From Hexactinellida sp. DTS-2022 (Eukaryota; Porifera; Hexactinellida): a stretch of 64,000 bases of DNA. Positions 23,451 to 34,884 of this stretch are shown in pieces. A program made the translations under genes and the position numbers. The notes beneath the pieces are model-generated. The model was given only the letters and a program-made list of their open reading frames with translations. It searched no databases and was not told where the DNA came from. The DNA lies in the NCBI GenBank assembly GCA_028753945.1, contig JAPNXP010000013.1, positions 3,224,001-3,288,000 of the forward strand. The letters are read 5' to 3'. Position 1 is the stretch's first letter; every line of letters begins with the position of its first letter.

Positions 23451-24229
23451 AACTAGATAGTAGATGTTGACGCAGCTTAGTATATTTCCTCATGCCTATT
23501 TCCAGCATATCAAGAAGGAACAATGACTTATCAACATCAACATCTTTCTTGACTACTTTAACAAAATCCCCAGGAAAATTGTTAGTTACAATTAACTTAG
23601 ATACCTTAGCTACTTGTCTGGAATCATACCCAATAGAAACTAACTGTAGAGCGAGTGCAGCAATCTTGATTTCTGAAATGTTTTCAAGTTCAGCAAGTAC
23701 TCTGATAGAGTCTAACACATTTGATAGACGTGATCGCTGTTGCTTAAATTAAAGTTTGTCATTACTCTTCCTATGATGCACTGAAAATTTTTGTATATCT
23801 GCATCGCAAGATAAACGCCTCTTCTTCAAATCTGGCCCGAGAAAGACAGCAGAGTTCCACCATTCTCACCCAGTGAGTCTATGGATTTTTTAAACTTTCT
23901 GATTGTATCCCGAACCCTGGATAGGATTATGTGTATACTATATCTCTTAGCAGGGTCTAAATCAAAATATTCCTCTAATTTTCCAATCGTTTGAGAAATA
24001 TTGATGTCATTTTCTTACAGGGTTCTTGCAAAATCAAGCCTGGTTTGGGGGATAGTAATTGAGCTCTCAGCCATAGATGAGGATATAATACGTAATTCGT
24101 TGTTATAATTATTGAAATCTTCCTTATTCTTTATATTATCTTACATACACCTGTATATATTATAATTTGTAGATGGAAACAACATGCCATTTGCATATTC
24201 CGAAAGGTATATTGTTACATAGCAACAAA

Positions 24230-24797
24230 TAACAATCATTGGAATTTCCTTAGCAACAGAAATTGACAATGGAATTCAATAACATTTTAGAAGTTGCGCA
24301 CTGTTTCGGAAGCTAAGATTTCAATAATTAATGCTTACAACATTAATCTATAACCTGTCAAAATTTCTCGCTGATCTTTGATGTACTTTTTTCCGCATAC
24401 CTGAGATTTTTATATAAAAATGTTGTACATTTTGTACATGGAGCTTTTACCCCCTGTTAAAATTAAAATGTATCAGTGTATCAGTTAATCAGTATAGAAA
24501 TATATATATAGCATACTCATTTTGTATATACTATTTGAATCCAAAATAACCACGATTCCTTATAATACATTGTAATTCAGAGTGAAATGAAATATGTTGT
24601 ATTTTTAGAATTCTCAAAACCACAAATTAAATTATAATTTGATAAATTCATAAGTATATTTAAAGGCGTAGTTTGTGTTCAAACCAATAGAAATTTAATA
24701 TGAACGTTAGTATACTATCTAAATTTAATTTAATACCATTTAGAAGCATTGTGATAACCACAAATATTTTCCTATTTCCACGTGCTAAGCCACTGTG
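24230..24797. repeat. RAG-like element 5' terminal region, shared with the MITE at 27316
   Basis: The sequence from 24797 downward to about 24230 is matched by 27316-27860, starting at the heptamer CACAGTG. It lies immediately upstream of the N-terminal codons of the RAG1-like copy 1 (24074), so it reads as that element's left end and promoter region. The flank beyond 24797 is TATAA. Confidence 0.75.
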
Positions 24798-25669
24798 TAT
24801 AATTCGCATCAGGTTGTGCCCAGCACGGCTTTTGCCACACCTGATGAGGTTCCATAACTGTTCGTACTTGTAGTAAACAAATTCCCATAACTGAGGCAAG
24901 AGATCTCATACTCTACTTCGAAAACAATAACATAGGACGTGTTCTACCAGGTGTTCAGGCCCCTCTGTTTCCCATCTATATGTAGAAATATTTCATCAAT
25001 GCTCTGTAACGTGAACAAGCTCTTGTTGAGTTTAAGCATGTCAAATATATTGCATGGTCTAGGACTCTAGGCCAACCAAGGGACAAAGGGTCAAAGTAGC
25101 AATACGGCACTCAAAGAACTTCTCATAAGTTTATATTACAGGCGAAGGATGGAATTCTTTCGTGGAGTGGCGCATAAATTTACTACCCAAAAATCATAAT
25201 GACCAATGTTTAAGTTAAGAGTAGCCCTGATAATTATTAATACTATCTCTGCAATCCTATCAGTTAATTAATGCAATTTTTTATCAACATAGCACAGAAT
25301 GTACTTGTATAAATCAACTTACGTGTAGCAAATTGTCGTGGATCAAAATGAAATGTCCGTATTCCATTTTTCTCGGTTACAGGCCAGAAAATTCAGAAAG
25401 TAGAATGCTATCTTGTTCAAAATATTACCATGGATCTAGAACAATATATCAGATGTTCATTTCAGCTTAACCTCCACCAATAAATTCAAAATATGTACCT
25501 TCAGCCCGAATGATTTTTATACCGATCCGATTAGTCCAACAGACCTCTCAAAGAAGTTATATTTGTGACTAATTAATACACTACTAATATCTCTTTTTCT
25601 TACTACCGTACAGAACTAATATATTAATCTATACTCGAAGCTTGTCTGTTTGGTTACTGCATACTAGTG
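24798..25669. other. Intergenic, nothing recognised
   Basis: No paired ends or domain-bearing frames. A minus-strand frame at 24660-24899 spans the element end and is not convincing. Confidence 0.4.
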
Positions 25670-26001
25670 CATAGACTACTTTAATTAAGGACTATAGGCT
25701 GCCAGCTCGTGTCCTGGAACTTGGGTCCATTGGGTCTTATTGATATCTCTTAATCCGCTGATGCTAGACATAGGAAATGTATTATTGTCATATAGGAAGT
25801 CATATTTTGGGAGTCCATTGGTCATATTGCCTTATCTCAAATATTTGTGGATTATGAGTTTTGCGATTTTCAAACCTTTTCCATATATGGTAATAATCTC
25901 AAATTCTCGACTTCAGTTACAGTTAGACATAAGAAATGTATTATAGCGAATAGGAAGTCACATGTAAGGAAGATATTGGCATATTTACCATCACTAATTA
26001 C

Positions 26002-26236
26002 CAGTGCTCGACAAATTAGCAGATTTGTTGCCATTAGCCACCAAAAATATTTCTTAAGCCACCAAATTTTGCCTTTGGAGGCTGAACTAATCCACCATTG
26101 TGGAATATTTGACCATGTGTAGATTATATTTTGCTGCATTATTTGTTATTAATATTAGTGTTGTTTTATGGTATCAGAAGTTTGTTAAGCCATCAGTGGT
26201 TTGTTAAACCAGCCATTGTTTAACGATTTAAATCGG
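26002..26236. mobile_element. CAGTGCTCGACAAATT MITE, left partial copy
   Basis: It starts CAGTGCTCGACAAATT and matches the reverse complement of 26999-27273 over about 230 bp. Its own right terminus is missing. It forms the left half of the inner palindrome. Confidence 0.6.
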
Positions 26237-26711
26237 TAGGAGGTCCAACTGGCTGCTTTCCACCTTTTACACATTCGCCCAAACAATTCAAAATGTGATT
26301 CACGCACAAATATTTCTAGTCGATCTTTGAGACTCCCTGGATTATTTGGCATTGCCTCAATCCACCTATTCCGTTCATTTTAATCAGTATGAAAACGGAG
26401 TATAAACTATTGCCCACCTATCTAATTATATCCTGCAGAATGCTTTGCATAATTCGTATCCTGATGTCAGTCTCTCAGACGCTTCAAGTTGCGTGAATGC
26501 AACTAATAAACATAAAGAGTTGAAATATTAATAATCAAAGGTCGTTCAACAAATGTCAATAGTCAATATTAGTCATTAATCCATAACTAAGTTCCTAATT
26601 TACATATCGATTCTAAATAATCATTCTGGCTATTTTACAATCCTTATAGCTCTACTCATAACAAATGTATACTATACTATCAACAAATTTAACCATATAT
26701 ATATATATATA

Positions 26712-26896
26712 CAGGTAAACCCCCGAAATGCGACACTTTTTGGGAGCAGCGCTTGTGCCGGATATTCGGAGGTTGTCGCATTTCGGAGGTTGCCCCACAT
26801 GAATTATTTATATTGGAAAGTCAATCGGGAGAATGGTTTGTGCCGTATCTCGGAGGTTGTCCTATTTCAGAGGTGCCGCTTTTAGAGGTTTACCTG
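26712..26896. mobile_element. TA-flanked MITE, CAGGTAAACC family (185 bp)
   Basis: Ends CAGGTAAACCCCCGAAATGC and GAGGTTTACCTG are flanked by TA, which suggests a Tc1/mariner/pogo-group MITE. A 100 bp relative with the same ends is at 54199-54298. Interior motifs GGAGGTTGTCGCATTTCGGA repeat inversely. Confidence 0.85.
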
Positions 26897-26998
26897 TACA
26901 CCTTGTTTGTTGTTTGTTTATAACAAGTTTTAGTGATATATCTGTTTGTTATTTATTATAATAAACAATGATACTACGAGTTATTAAACTAATTACTG

Positions 26999-27273
26999 CA
27001 GTGCTCGACAAAATGTAATTTTGATGGTCACTAATTAAACCACCACTTCACTTTTTATGGTGGCTAAAGAATAAACAATGGCTGGTTTAACAAACCACTG
27101 ATGGCTTAACAAACTTCTGATGCCGTAAAACAGCACTAATATTAATAACAAATAATGCAGCAAAAATATAATCTACACATGGTCAAATAATCCACAAATG
27201 GTGGATTAGTTCAGCCTCCAAAGGCAAAATTTGGTGGCTAATGGCAACAAACCACCTAATTTGTCGAGCACTG
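26999..27273. mobile_element. CAGTGCTCGAC MITE, full copy (275 bp)
   Basis: Inverted ends CAGTGCTCGACAAA and TTTGTCGAGCACTG. The flanks show no matching 8-mer, so the duplication may have been lost when the palindrome formed. The interior repeats the word TTTGTTAAACC/GGTTTAACAAAC. Confidence 0.7.
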
Positions 27274-27315
27274 CAAATTAGTGATGGTCAATATGCCAAT
27301 ATCTACCTTACATGT

Positions 27316-28462
27316 CACAGTGGCTTAACACATGGAAATAGGAATATTTGTATTTATCAAAATGCCTCTAAATGGTAATAAATTAAAGTCAGATAGTATA
27401 CTAACATTCATATTAAATTTCAATTGATTTGGACACAAACACGGCGATAAATATATTTTTGAATTATATCAAATGTATAGTTCCATTTGCGGTTTTCAAA
27501 ATTCTAAAAATACAACATATTTCATTTCACTCTGAAATACATTGTATAAGGAATCGTGGTTATTTTGTATTCAAATATATACAAAATGAGTATGCTAAAT
27601 ATATATTTCTATACTGATTTAATGTTACACTGTTGCATTTTAATTTTAACAGGGGGTAAAAGCTCTTATGTCAAAAATTCTTCAAAACTTTCAAAATCAA
27701 AAATCTCAGGAAAGCGCAAAAAAAAAGTACATCAAAGATCAACGAGAAATTTTGACAGGTTTTAGATTAATGTTGTAAGAATAATTATGGAAATCTTAGC
27801 TTCCGAAACAGTGCGCAACTTTGAATATTTTAGCAAATTCCATTGTCTCTTTGTGTTGCTATGAAAATGCAAAAAATAATTATTCGATACTATTCAGTAG
27901 TATATCTAATTGGTTACCCAAATATATGGAAATTATTGTATATTAAGAACAACTGAGCACGTAAGGACAATTTCATCAATTAGAGCAGCGAACTATGAAC
28001 TCATATTGGGTTTTTGATATTAAAGGCTGTTAGTTTTGGACAATTCGAAGGTTATTTAGTGTGATGCACAATTGACCGCTATGCTAGAAAAAGTCATCTA
28101 GGGTATTATGAGTTCTAATACACGTTATAATTACATTCAGTAACCATCTACCCCCTTTACATGAGTGTACAAATCCTTATATCCCTTGGGAACTGGACTT
28201 TTACGAAATATTCCCCATGTTCAAGATATTTGAACAATAATTATGGGTGAGTATTAAAAGATTGTTAACAAACCAAAAAATTTGTGTTTCATTGATTTAC
28301 AACAAATCGCCCAGAACTATACTTAAAAGAGTGGATAGATCATTTTTGATGATGCCATTCAATTCGCAGCTATCAATAACCTATATGTCAATAATACTTC
28401 ACTTTTGAGTACCTGCAACCTAAATGGCTATTTCCTATCAACTACAGTTTTAAGCCACTGTG
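27316..28462. mobile_element. RAG-like non-autonomous element with CACAGTG ends (1147 bp)
   Basis: Left end CACAGTGGCTTAACACATGG, right end TTTTAAGCCACTGTG, flanked by an exact 5 bp duplication, CATGT, at 27311-27315 and 28463-28467. The opposite palindrome arm (25955-25975) carries the uninterrupted site with CATGT once. CACAGTG is the heptamer of RAG recombination signals and of RAG-like/Transib termini, whose insertions duplicate 5 bp. The first 545 bp match 24230-24797, the 5' end of the RAG1-like copy 1. Frames inside (27429-27765) have no domain. Confidence 0.88.
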
Positions 28463-29300
28463 CATGTGAATTCCTATTCGACTATAATACATTTCTTATG
28501 TCTAACTCTAACTGAAGTCGAGAATTTGAGATTATTACCATACATGGAAAAGGTGTAAAACCGAAAACTCACATTCCACAAAAAATTGAGATAAGGCAAT
28601 ATGACCAATGGACTCCCAAATATGCATCCTATATGACAATAATACATTTCCTATGTCTAGCATTAGCGGATTAAGAGATATCAATAAGATACAATGGGCA
28701 CAAGTTCCAGGACCCGAGCTGGCAGCCGACAGTCCTTAATTAAAGTAGTCTATGGGTTACTGAAATGAGACCTCAATCTCATGTGTGGCTTTAGTTTTTC
28801 TAACGATATTTAAGTGATTTCATCTCCATAAGGATTCTAACATACAATATGTATAGTCATAGCATTCTATACATAAGGCAATGGTACGCTTTAAAAAACT
28901 TGGACCATGGACAAACTAGTATAGTTGGAATACTATAACTTGATTGGGTGGAATTTGATCGCCAAATTAGTACTAAGCTAGTTCTGTTACGCCCTGATTA
29001 ACCACTGCTATATAGCTGTGCATGATATTTTGAGACGCGTGAGATTTGAGACATACTATTAGCATATCATGGATATGCTATTAGAAATTATACAGTGCTA
29101 TTTTGAGACGCTATAAAAGGAATTTTTGGCTTATTTTTACTTTTTGTTATGAATTTAAGAATAGTATGATTTTGAGATCACAATATAGATAAACCATATA
29201 CTATTATCAAATTAACTACGTATCTAAGAAACTTAATATTTGCATTAATTGTCTTATTCATTTACAACTTATAAACAATCAAATCCTTTCTTATTTTGAA

Positions 29301-29625
29301 ATGAATCCAAATGAATATGACGAAATCATTCACTTTCTTCGGGAAAAAAAATATCCTGAAGCATATCAAGCTTCACGTCAGACAAAATGGAACTGCAAAA
29401 GAAGATTGTCTTCCTATTTTATTGGGGATACCAACAGACTTTTCAAGGTAATTTTGACTTCCGTATTCCCCAGACCAATTTTAAATATACCATGGTTCAA
29501 TTGAATGCTCCATTTAGAGAGTAAAAGGGGATAACGAAGTCGGTCATCCCGGAATAAATACGACCCTACATTCATTTCAGCAAAGATACACATGGGCAGA
29601 CGTTTCCCAAGACGTTAAATAATAT
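29301..29625 (+). pseudogene. N-terminal region of Ginger-like integrase
   Basis: It begins MNPNEYDEIIHFLREKKYPE, followed by a basic RQTKWNCKRRLSSYF segment. The layout (short acidic start, then basic segment) is seen upstream of Ginger/KRBA2-type integrases. A probable intron follows RLFK (GTAATT...CCCCAG), and 29537-29620 encodes EVGHPGINTTLHSFQQRYTW, the HxPG segment of the integrase zinc-binding H2C2 domain, then a stop. The opposite copy (39767-39140, minus) has the same frame split by a MITE in codon block YPEA. It is non-functional through stops and indels. Confidence 0.6.
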
Positions 29626-29929
29626 GTGAGTTTAATTATCGGGTATACTTTCCTGGGTAGCACGTGGTTCGGTCATAGCCGGACCACTTTCCATTTACAG
29701 TGACATTATTATAAAGGATAGTCCATCTTTGGCCGGACCACTTGTGTATTTTGTTCATACTTTATAAAATTTTCCTACCTCTCTCGTTTCATTTGAACAT
29801 TCTAAACAACTGATGTTTTATTCCTGAGTTACAATATACACGTATACGTACTTCTCGTTTGCGTAATAAAGCCTGCTGAATTAAACTATTTTCAAATGAC
29901 TTTATTTGTAATATAATTATAAACAAGCT

Positions 29930-30360
29930 GCTCGTCCGCGCTACGCGCGTTCTTACAACTTGCACTCGGGCCTGCGGCCCTCGCTTGTATTCATGGCAAA
30001 TACCTTTTCAAATGTTATGCCTATTGTATTTAGATACTGTGTAGTGTAACGGAAATTTAACGAAAATTATACATCCCTTTCCTTACGTCACGTTTTTTGC
30101 CATTTTGGAATAAAAAGTACGATCTGTGACATTCGTAATTATATATATCATAACATTATGATTTTAAGTCAAGTTTGTCCAATAACCATGAAGTGGCATC
30201 TATGTCACGTGCCACTTGTGGGACAAGTGGTACATAAGGAAATGTGGCTGTATGTCAGTGTAAAATATTCGAAAATTCAAAAATATTAGAAACTATTCAC
30301 TTAGCTTTGTAACATAGTCGTATTAAATTATACAATAGTATGTAGCTTTCTTATATTATA
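29930..30360. repeat. Inserted dispersed repeat in the left integrase copy
   Basis: Absent from the opposite arm. It starts with a GC-rich block (AAGCTGCTCGTCCGCGCTAC, then GGGCCTGCGGCCC) and later contains AGTGGCATCTATGTCACGTG ... CCACTTGTGGGACAAGTG, shared with about 7030-7075. It resembles the dispersed family at 6340 and 61640. Class unknown. Confidence 0.5.
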
Positions 30361-30369
30361 AAGGTAAGA

Positions 30370-31738
30370 CTTCAGATGACAGCGGGCTTGCCACCTCAAC
30401 CGCAAAAGAAACTCCAACCAATACCACTTCAGTCTAAAACGTGGAGATATATAGGAATGGACCTTTTATGCGACCTCCCTGAGAGTGAAGACGGCTATAA
30501 ACACATTCTAGCAAAAGTAAGCTACCTGAGCAAATATGTTGCTTTACGCCCTCTCAGGACTAAGTCTTCACAAGAAGTTATTCTGAATCAGATGGATATT
30601 TACCTCGAAATGGGATTACCTGATATTATCTAGCCCGACCAGGGCAAAGAGTTCACAAGCAGTGTGAGTAGTATAATGTAATACTGTTTGTTAGATTAGT
30701 GATAACTATCTAATTTTAGACACTAACATTATAGTATGTATTGTTATTTGTATTTATTTATTGTATTTTATTTATTGTATTTAACAGATATTTAAGGAAT
30801 TCAACCAGAAATTGGGTATAGACAATCGTAGCACTCGTGCTTACCACCCGATGGCTAACGGCTTAGTCGAAGCGCACAACAAGATTTCTGAAACAGTATT
30901 TTGTAATATAAATTTAGACCCATTTACGAATTATCCATATAGAAAACTGATTAAAATGGAGAGTCAGATAGGGAATCATTGGTCCAAACTAGTGTTGTAA
31001 AATTTCCAAAAATTTTGTTTTCTAAGGAAATTTCAGGAAAGACTACATATATTTCAAATTATGCTTAGGAACTTTATCTGAAATTGCCAAAATTTTTGTG
31101 CTACTTAAGTTAGACTGTCATGAGGGAAAATAACAAGTTGCACAGTAACAACTCTACATTATAGATATGGTTTATCAAAATTAAAAAAACTAGGTATATC
31201 TAATAATTTTTCCTTGTAAAATTACTCAAACAGGCTGTGCTTGCAATGAACTCCAGAAAGAAAAAATTCCTCGGACAAACTCCATTCAAGGTTATGTGGG
31301 GAAGAGAGTCCCGGCATCAAGATCTCTTGTCCACCACCATTAACGACCTGCATACCTACGATGAGGAAGACTTTTATTTGGAAGAATCGATTTTCTCTGA
31401 AGTCACAGATCCACTAGATGATATCGAAGGGATGAACGACATTTTTTTCCCACCTCCTGATAATCCCCTCGAAGCAGTTAGCAACATCGATTAATCTCGA
31501 ACTTCTACACCGGAATCGGCAATGGAAACAGCAATGGACAAGCAAACGAAACATCTTGGGACTTACACAGTGTCGAAATTAACAGAAAGCCATGTTACAA
31601 TCTAAAACAGAATTAACGAAGGACAAAAAGATTCCAATCCATATCACAAGACCCTACTTCGAAAGATCCTCCAGTCCCAAGAATACTAAGAAGAAAGTAA
31701 GCCTCGATACTACCATATGAATCAACACCTCACAGGTA
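30370..31738 (+). pseudogene. DDE integrase core of Ginger-like transposon, left copy
   Basis: Exon 1 (about 30370-30663) carries TWRYIGMDLLCDLP (first catalytic Asp) and, after an in-frame TAG, PDQGKEFTSS (second Asp). An intron with GTGAGT/TTAACAG borders separates exon 2 at 30788, with GIDNRSTRAYHPMANGLVEA (catalytic Glu) then HNKI. A 235 bp insert (30991-31225) splits SKL from KQAVLAMNS; the right-hand copy lacks it. The tail GQTPFKVMWGRESRHQDLL and an acidic stretch (EEDFYLEES) follow. A TAA at 31491 replaces a GAA codon present in the right copy. Such integrases join element ends to target DNA. The copy is inactive. Confidence 0.75.
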
Positions 31739-31808
31739 AATTAATTGTGATTGAGTTGTTATTTAATTAAATGATAATATAGTGTTAATAGTAAATATTC
31801 CTTTTTAG

Positions 31809-33784
31809 ATGTAAAGAATCTTTACGGATTTTCTACGGAATCTATATTTCAACACCTTAATAACTTAAAAGTAATGTTCCGTTTTCACATCTACAGTCTA
31901 ATTCATTGAGTGTAATCTTTATTGACCCTCATTGTTATTTTAGCTTTACACCTTCAATTGACGTCTGTCCAGAATATTTGTAACATCCAGTAATAATGTT
32001 CTTACAATGTTGTCTTTGTAGGAAATCCTAATGCAGAATATACGTGGGCAGACCTTCATGACTCCTCTACATTAAGAGCCAAGGGCGTCGATCCTGGGGG
32101 GGGGGGGCAAGTGGGGCGAATGCCACCCCAATGTCAATACAGGGGGGGCGAGAGCATCATTTCGCCTCCCCATTATTTGGCGCACATTACATTTTTATTT
32201 CCACTAAATTATTAATTTATTGGTGTCGTGAAATTATTTATTAATAATGCGTGATATGTTAAGACAAGACCTAAAAATACAACTATGAAACATACGATTT
32301 GTTTCAATGATGTTAATTGTTATAAGTTCTCTAGGGCTGAAGAAAATTTCCAGCTCGCTCAGTTGTATTGTTAAATTACATGTTATAATAGCCGGCGCAG
32401 CAGGTACGACAGTTACGGCAATTGAAGCACCACTTTTTCCTAAGATGAATAATTCATTAATTATTGAATTATTAATGAATTATTCATAATTCACGGGAAT
32501 TATTCAATGAATTAGTCAACATAGCTTTTTTCAGAATTGTTATAGCTACCTATTCGCAGGCGTGGAAATTGCCGCACCAGTTTTTACTATGTATAATTTT
32601 TCCGTAGCACCTTAATTTTGCTTCCGCCGGGTCTGTACAACAAAATAATCTGTGAAAGAAACTTTCATTGCTTCAACCAATGCAAATATACAAATTGTCC
32701 CACCCACTATAGGTTATGTATTTCAATTATTTCCATTAGAAGGTGTTTTCTATCAAAAAGCAAACATTTAATGTTAGTTATGTTCCACTAATAGCAAGTT
32801 TGTCTATTGGCAAACAAATTTCATTTAAAATACGACTTATTATCTCGCGAAAGATAATCGTGTCCGAAAAATTTAGGCTTGTCCCCCAGTTTCAGAGAGA
32901 TACGCCACTTTTTAGTTAAAGTAACTTGAATATTTTGTAAATTCTAAATTTTGTCCTGGTTCGTGGATTTGGTAATCTGCCAACCCTAACGTAATGACCG
33001 ATTTCAGCTCAGGGCGAAACTACGCTTTTCAACCTAATATGAGACAACATGATGTTCGCCCCCCCCAATCTTCTTTTCAAATCGACGCCCCTGTGAAGAG
33101 CTGCACCACTTGTTATACAAAGCGCACAACTACACTGCCAACACGATGTTATTCGAGTAATTGGATGGGAAAAGAAGAGGATGTTGTAAGTTAACAATGA
33201 TTCATACGATAACTACAAATTATTATTTTATCCATTTATTGTAGAAGAGAGATATTATGGAGATTATACCCAGATGGACAACAGATCTCTATCCCACCCA
33301 GCTATACATATACCCAACGTGCTAGATACATACAGAAAGTACTGTATTTCGTGGCAAGTTAAATTGATCTAACAATGCACTCATACAACTCAAATTCAGT
33401 TAAATTAATTTGTTTGTTCAGTCTATACGTACATTCGAAAGCAGGCTATAACATAATAATAATTATTTTATTAATTAAATTGTAAACAAATTAATATTTT
33501 AGGGAATGCAGTATCTAAATACAATGCTATGGGATTCATTTCACGACGCAGTTCCGCTCCGTAATCCATACGACACACCGATTGAACCAAGGATCACTGT
33601 GATAGATGAAAACTGGCAGCGGGGTAAATGCGATATGTTGGGGATATCATTTGAATCAGTTTGCAGACAACCATATAATAGTGTTGGGAAGTTACTTAGC
33701 GGTTTTGAACCTGGAAAGCGGAACATATCGGAGGAGATGGTAATTGTCTATTTCGATGACATCCAAATTAGTTATTGGGAGTAA
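31809..33784 (+). CDS. Unrecognised multi-exon region downstream of integrase, broken by a MITE
   Basis: A series of open segments bounded by plausible splice sites follows the integrase: 31809-31870 (DVKNLYGFSTESIFQHLNN), 32022-32079 resuming at 33094-33186 after a MITE (EYTWADLHDSS...), 33245-33358 (REILWRLYPDGQQISIPP...) and 33503-33784, which encodes MQYLNTMLWDSFHDAVPLRN, DENWQRGKCDMLG and a stop after ISYWE. I do not recognise the product. It could be the C-terminal part of the transposon protein, an accessory gene, or a captured host gene. The last exon is fully open for 92 codons, better preserved than the integrase, although exon 33094-33186 needs a frame choice. Whether all exons belong to one mRNA is inference. 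Confidence 0.4.
32080..33093. mobile_element. hAT-type MITE (1014 bp) inside the multi-exon region
   Basis: Ends CAAGGGCGTCGATC and GATCGACGCCCCTG-like sequence; flanking 8-mers TTAAGAGC (32072-32079) and TGAAGAGC (33094-33101) differ by one base. A poly-G tract (about 32096-32109) and poly-C tract (about 33058-33066) lie just inside the ends. No transposase. Confidence 0.75.
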
Positions 33785-34884
33785 AAACAGCCCCTACATT
33801 CGTTCTATAATCTCTCGCTTTATTGCCAGTGGAGGAACAAGGAAACTAGGATGGTATTTTAAAACCAAACAAATTACACCTTACCACACAACTACTTATG
33901 AATCGTGAATAAGTTTGGGGAACAGATGTGGAAATTTATGCTGCTTCTGCAATTCTTGATGCCGATGTCTACGTTGCCAATAACTTCTAGTCTTCTACAC
34001 AACGAAAGACTCAGTAATTCGCGAGGTGCGTTGAAGTTGGCACAGGGCCACAGATAACCCTACAGCCATCCTAATATCCAAAACTACTTCGACCACTATC
34101 AACCTGTTGTATCAATGCTGAACACAAATTACAAGACTCATGGAACAACTTCAGATTATGTCCAAAATAAATATCTTCGCAAAAAATAGAATTTGATTAT
34201 GTCGATTTCTTTGACTAAAGTATAGTCAAATATATGGATGTCCGGACCATTGAACTTCGTTATAAGTCGATTTATAGCCGACTTGGAGTTCACTGTAATA
34301 CTGGTTAATTCATAGTTTGAGTAATTAAGTGTAACTTAACCTATTTTCTTTTGAGATTGTTTTTCTAAACTGGGAACCGCTTGACCAGCGCGCATCAATG
34401 CGATGCTCAGTTTGTAGTGTCGTTACACAAATACGAACAAAGGATATTTTAATTAAAAATGGGATCTGATTGAATGGCTATAGATGTGCGGTTTCCACTG
34501 TATGAATGAAGAGGGTAGGGCAGCTGTATGGGTAAGGAGGAGGCCCCAATTAATAATTGGTTAATACAATCATAACTGTTGGAAAAATAGTTTACATTTT
34601 ACTTATCTTAAAAATATATGTATATATGTTTCTAGGCATTCGCCTAGTAAATTTAGAAAGAAGTTAATCGTTGTGATTATTTCTATACCCAATAAAATTG
34701 GTAGGATAGTAACAATAAGTCGTAAGAAATTAAGGATTAGATTATTGAGATTCAGGAGAAATTAGAAGGTTTGAACAGTTTTCAAATCGTTTTATTTCAC
34801 AACAACAAATTTTTTTATATAATTTTGTTAATCGTAATCAGATAAGGTAGTGTTGGCTATTTTCGTAAATGACACAGTGTATTA
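33785..34884. other. Intergenic with degraded pogo-like ends
   Basis: Two separate TA-bounded termini are seen (GGAGTTCACTGTA near 34292 and GTTTCCACTGTA near 34501) with inner TTATAAGTCGATTTATAG-type motifs. They cannot be paired into complete elements. Otherwise nothing. Confidence 0.4.

Larger units (their letters stand above)
13951..24797 (-). pseudogene. RAG1-like/Transib transposase, copy 1, shattered by nested insertions
   Basis: Coding blocks on the minus strand, in order: N-terminal region 24074-23459 (starts MAESSITIPQTRLDF), the stretch 21986-21542 with VDGLDGSGSHTIYK (equivalent to the first catalytic Asp region of RAG1), 15054-14845 with MFDGKMTAIISGAGGASC, and 14604-13951 with TGSIARKAF and then FSEEGSEACNKLIKKYK, the block around the catalytic Glu. 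A C-terminal knuckle CWRCGEEGHTRRSAKC (14073-14026) precedes the stop. The same blocks occur in order in the copy at 48802-51074. The 5' end of the element is CACAGTGGCTTAGCACGTGG (24797 reading down), which matches the derivative MITE at 27316. The far end is lost near the MULE relic. It is interrupted by a hAT element (21987-23450) and a foldback (15062-21541), and has further stops and frameshifts. Confidence 0.75.
25670..28753. repeat. Palindromic foldback with nested MITEs (3.1 kb)
   Basis: 25670-26001 matches the reverse complement of 28463-28753 plus 27274-27315. The right arm is split by the CACAGTG MITE at 27316-28462, and the centre holds the CAGTGCTCGAC elements. The arms share blocks (TAGGAAGTCATATTTTGGGA, GGTCATATTG) with the 158 bp tandem repeat at 35690-36065, so the two families are related. 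Confidence 0.8.
29017..31500 (+). mobile_element. Integrase-type DNA transposon (Ginger-like), left copy
   Basis: Sequence from GCATGATATTTTGAGACGCG (29017) to about 31500 recurs in inverse orientation at 37400-40050. Terminal regions carry several TTTTGAGACGC motifs. The gene order (short N-terminal region, HxxH-like zinc segment, DDE integrase core, C-terminal tail) and the absence of any reverse transcriptase favour a Ginger-type DNA transposon over a Ty3/gypsy LTR element. A clear target duplication was not found. Insertions relative to the other copy are at about 29930-30140 and 30991-31225. Confidence 0.65.

Noticed and set aside
34873..34879. CACAGTG heptamer
   Set aside because: No partner terminus, no 5 bp duplication, no similarity beyond 7 bp; expected by chance in 64 kb.
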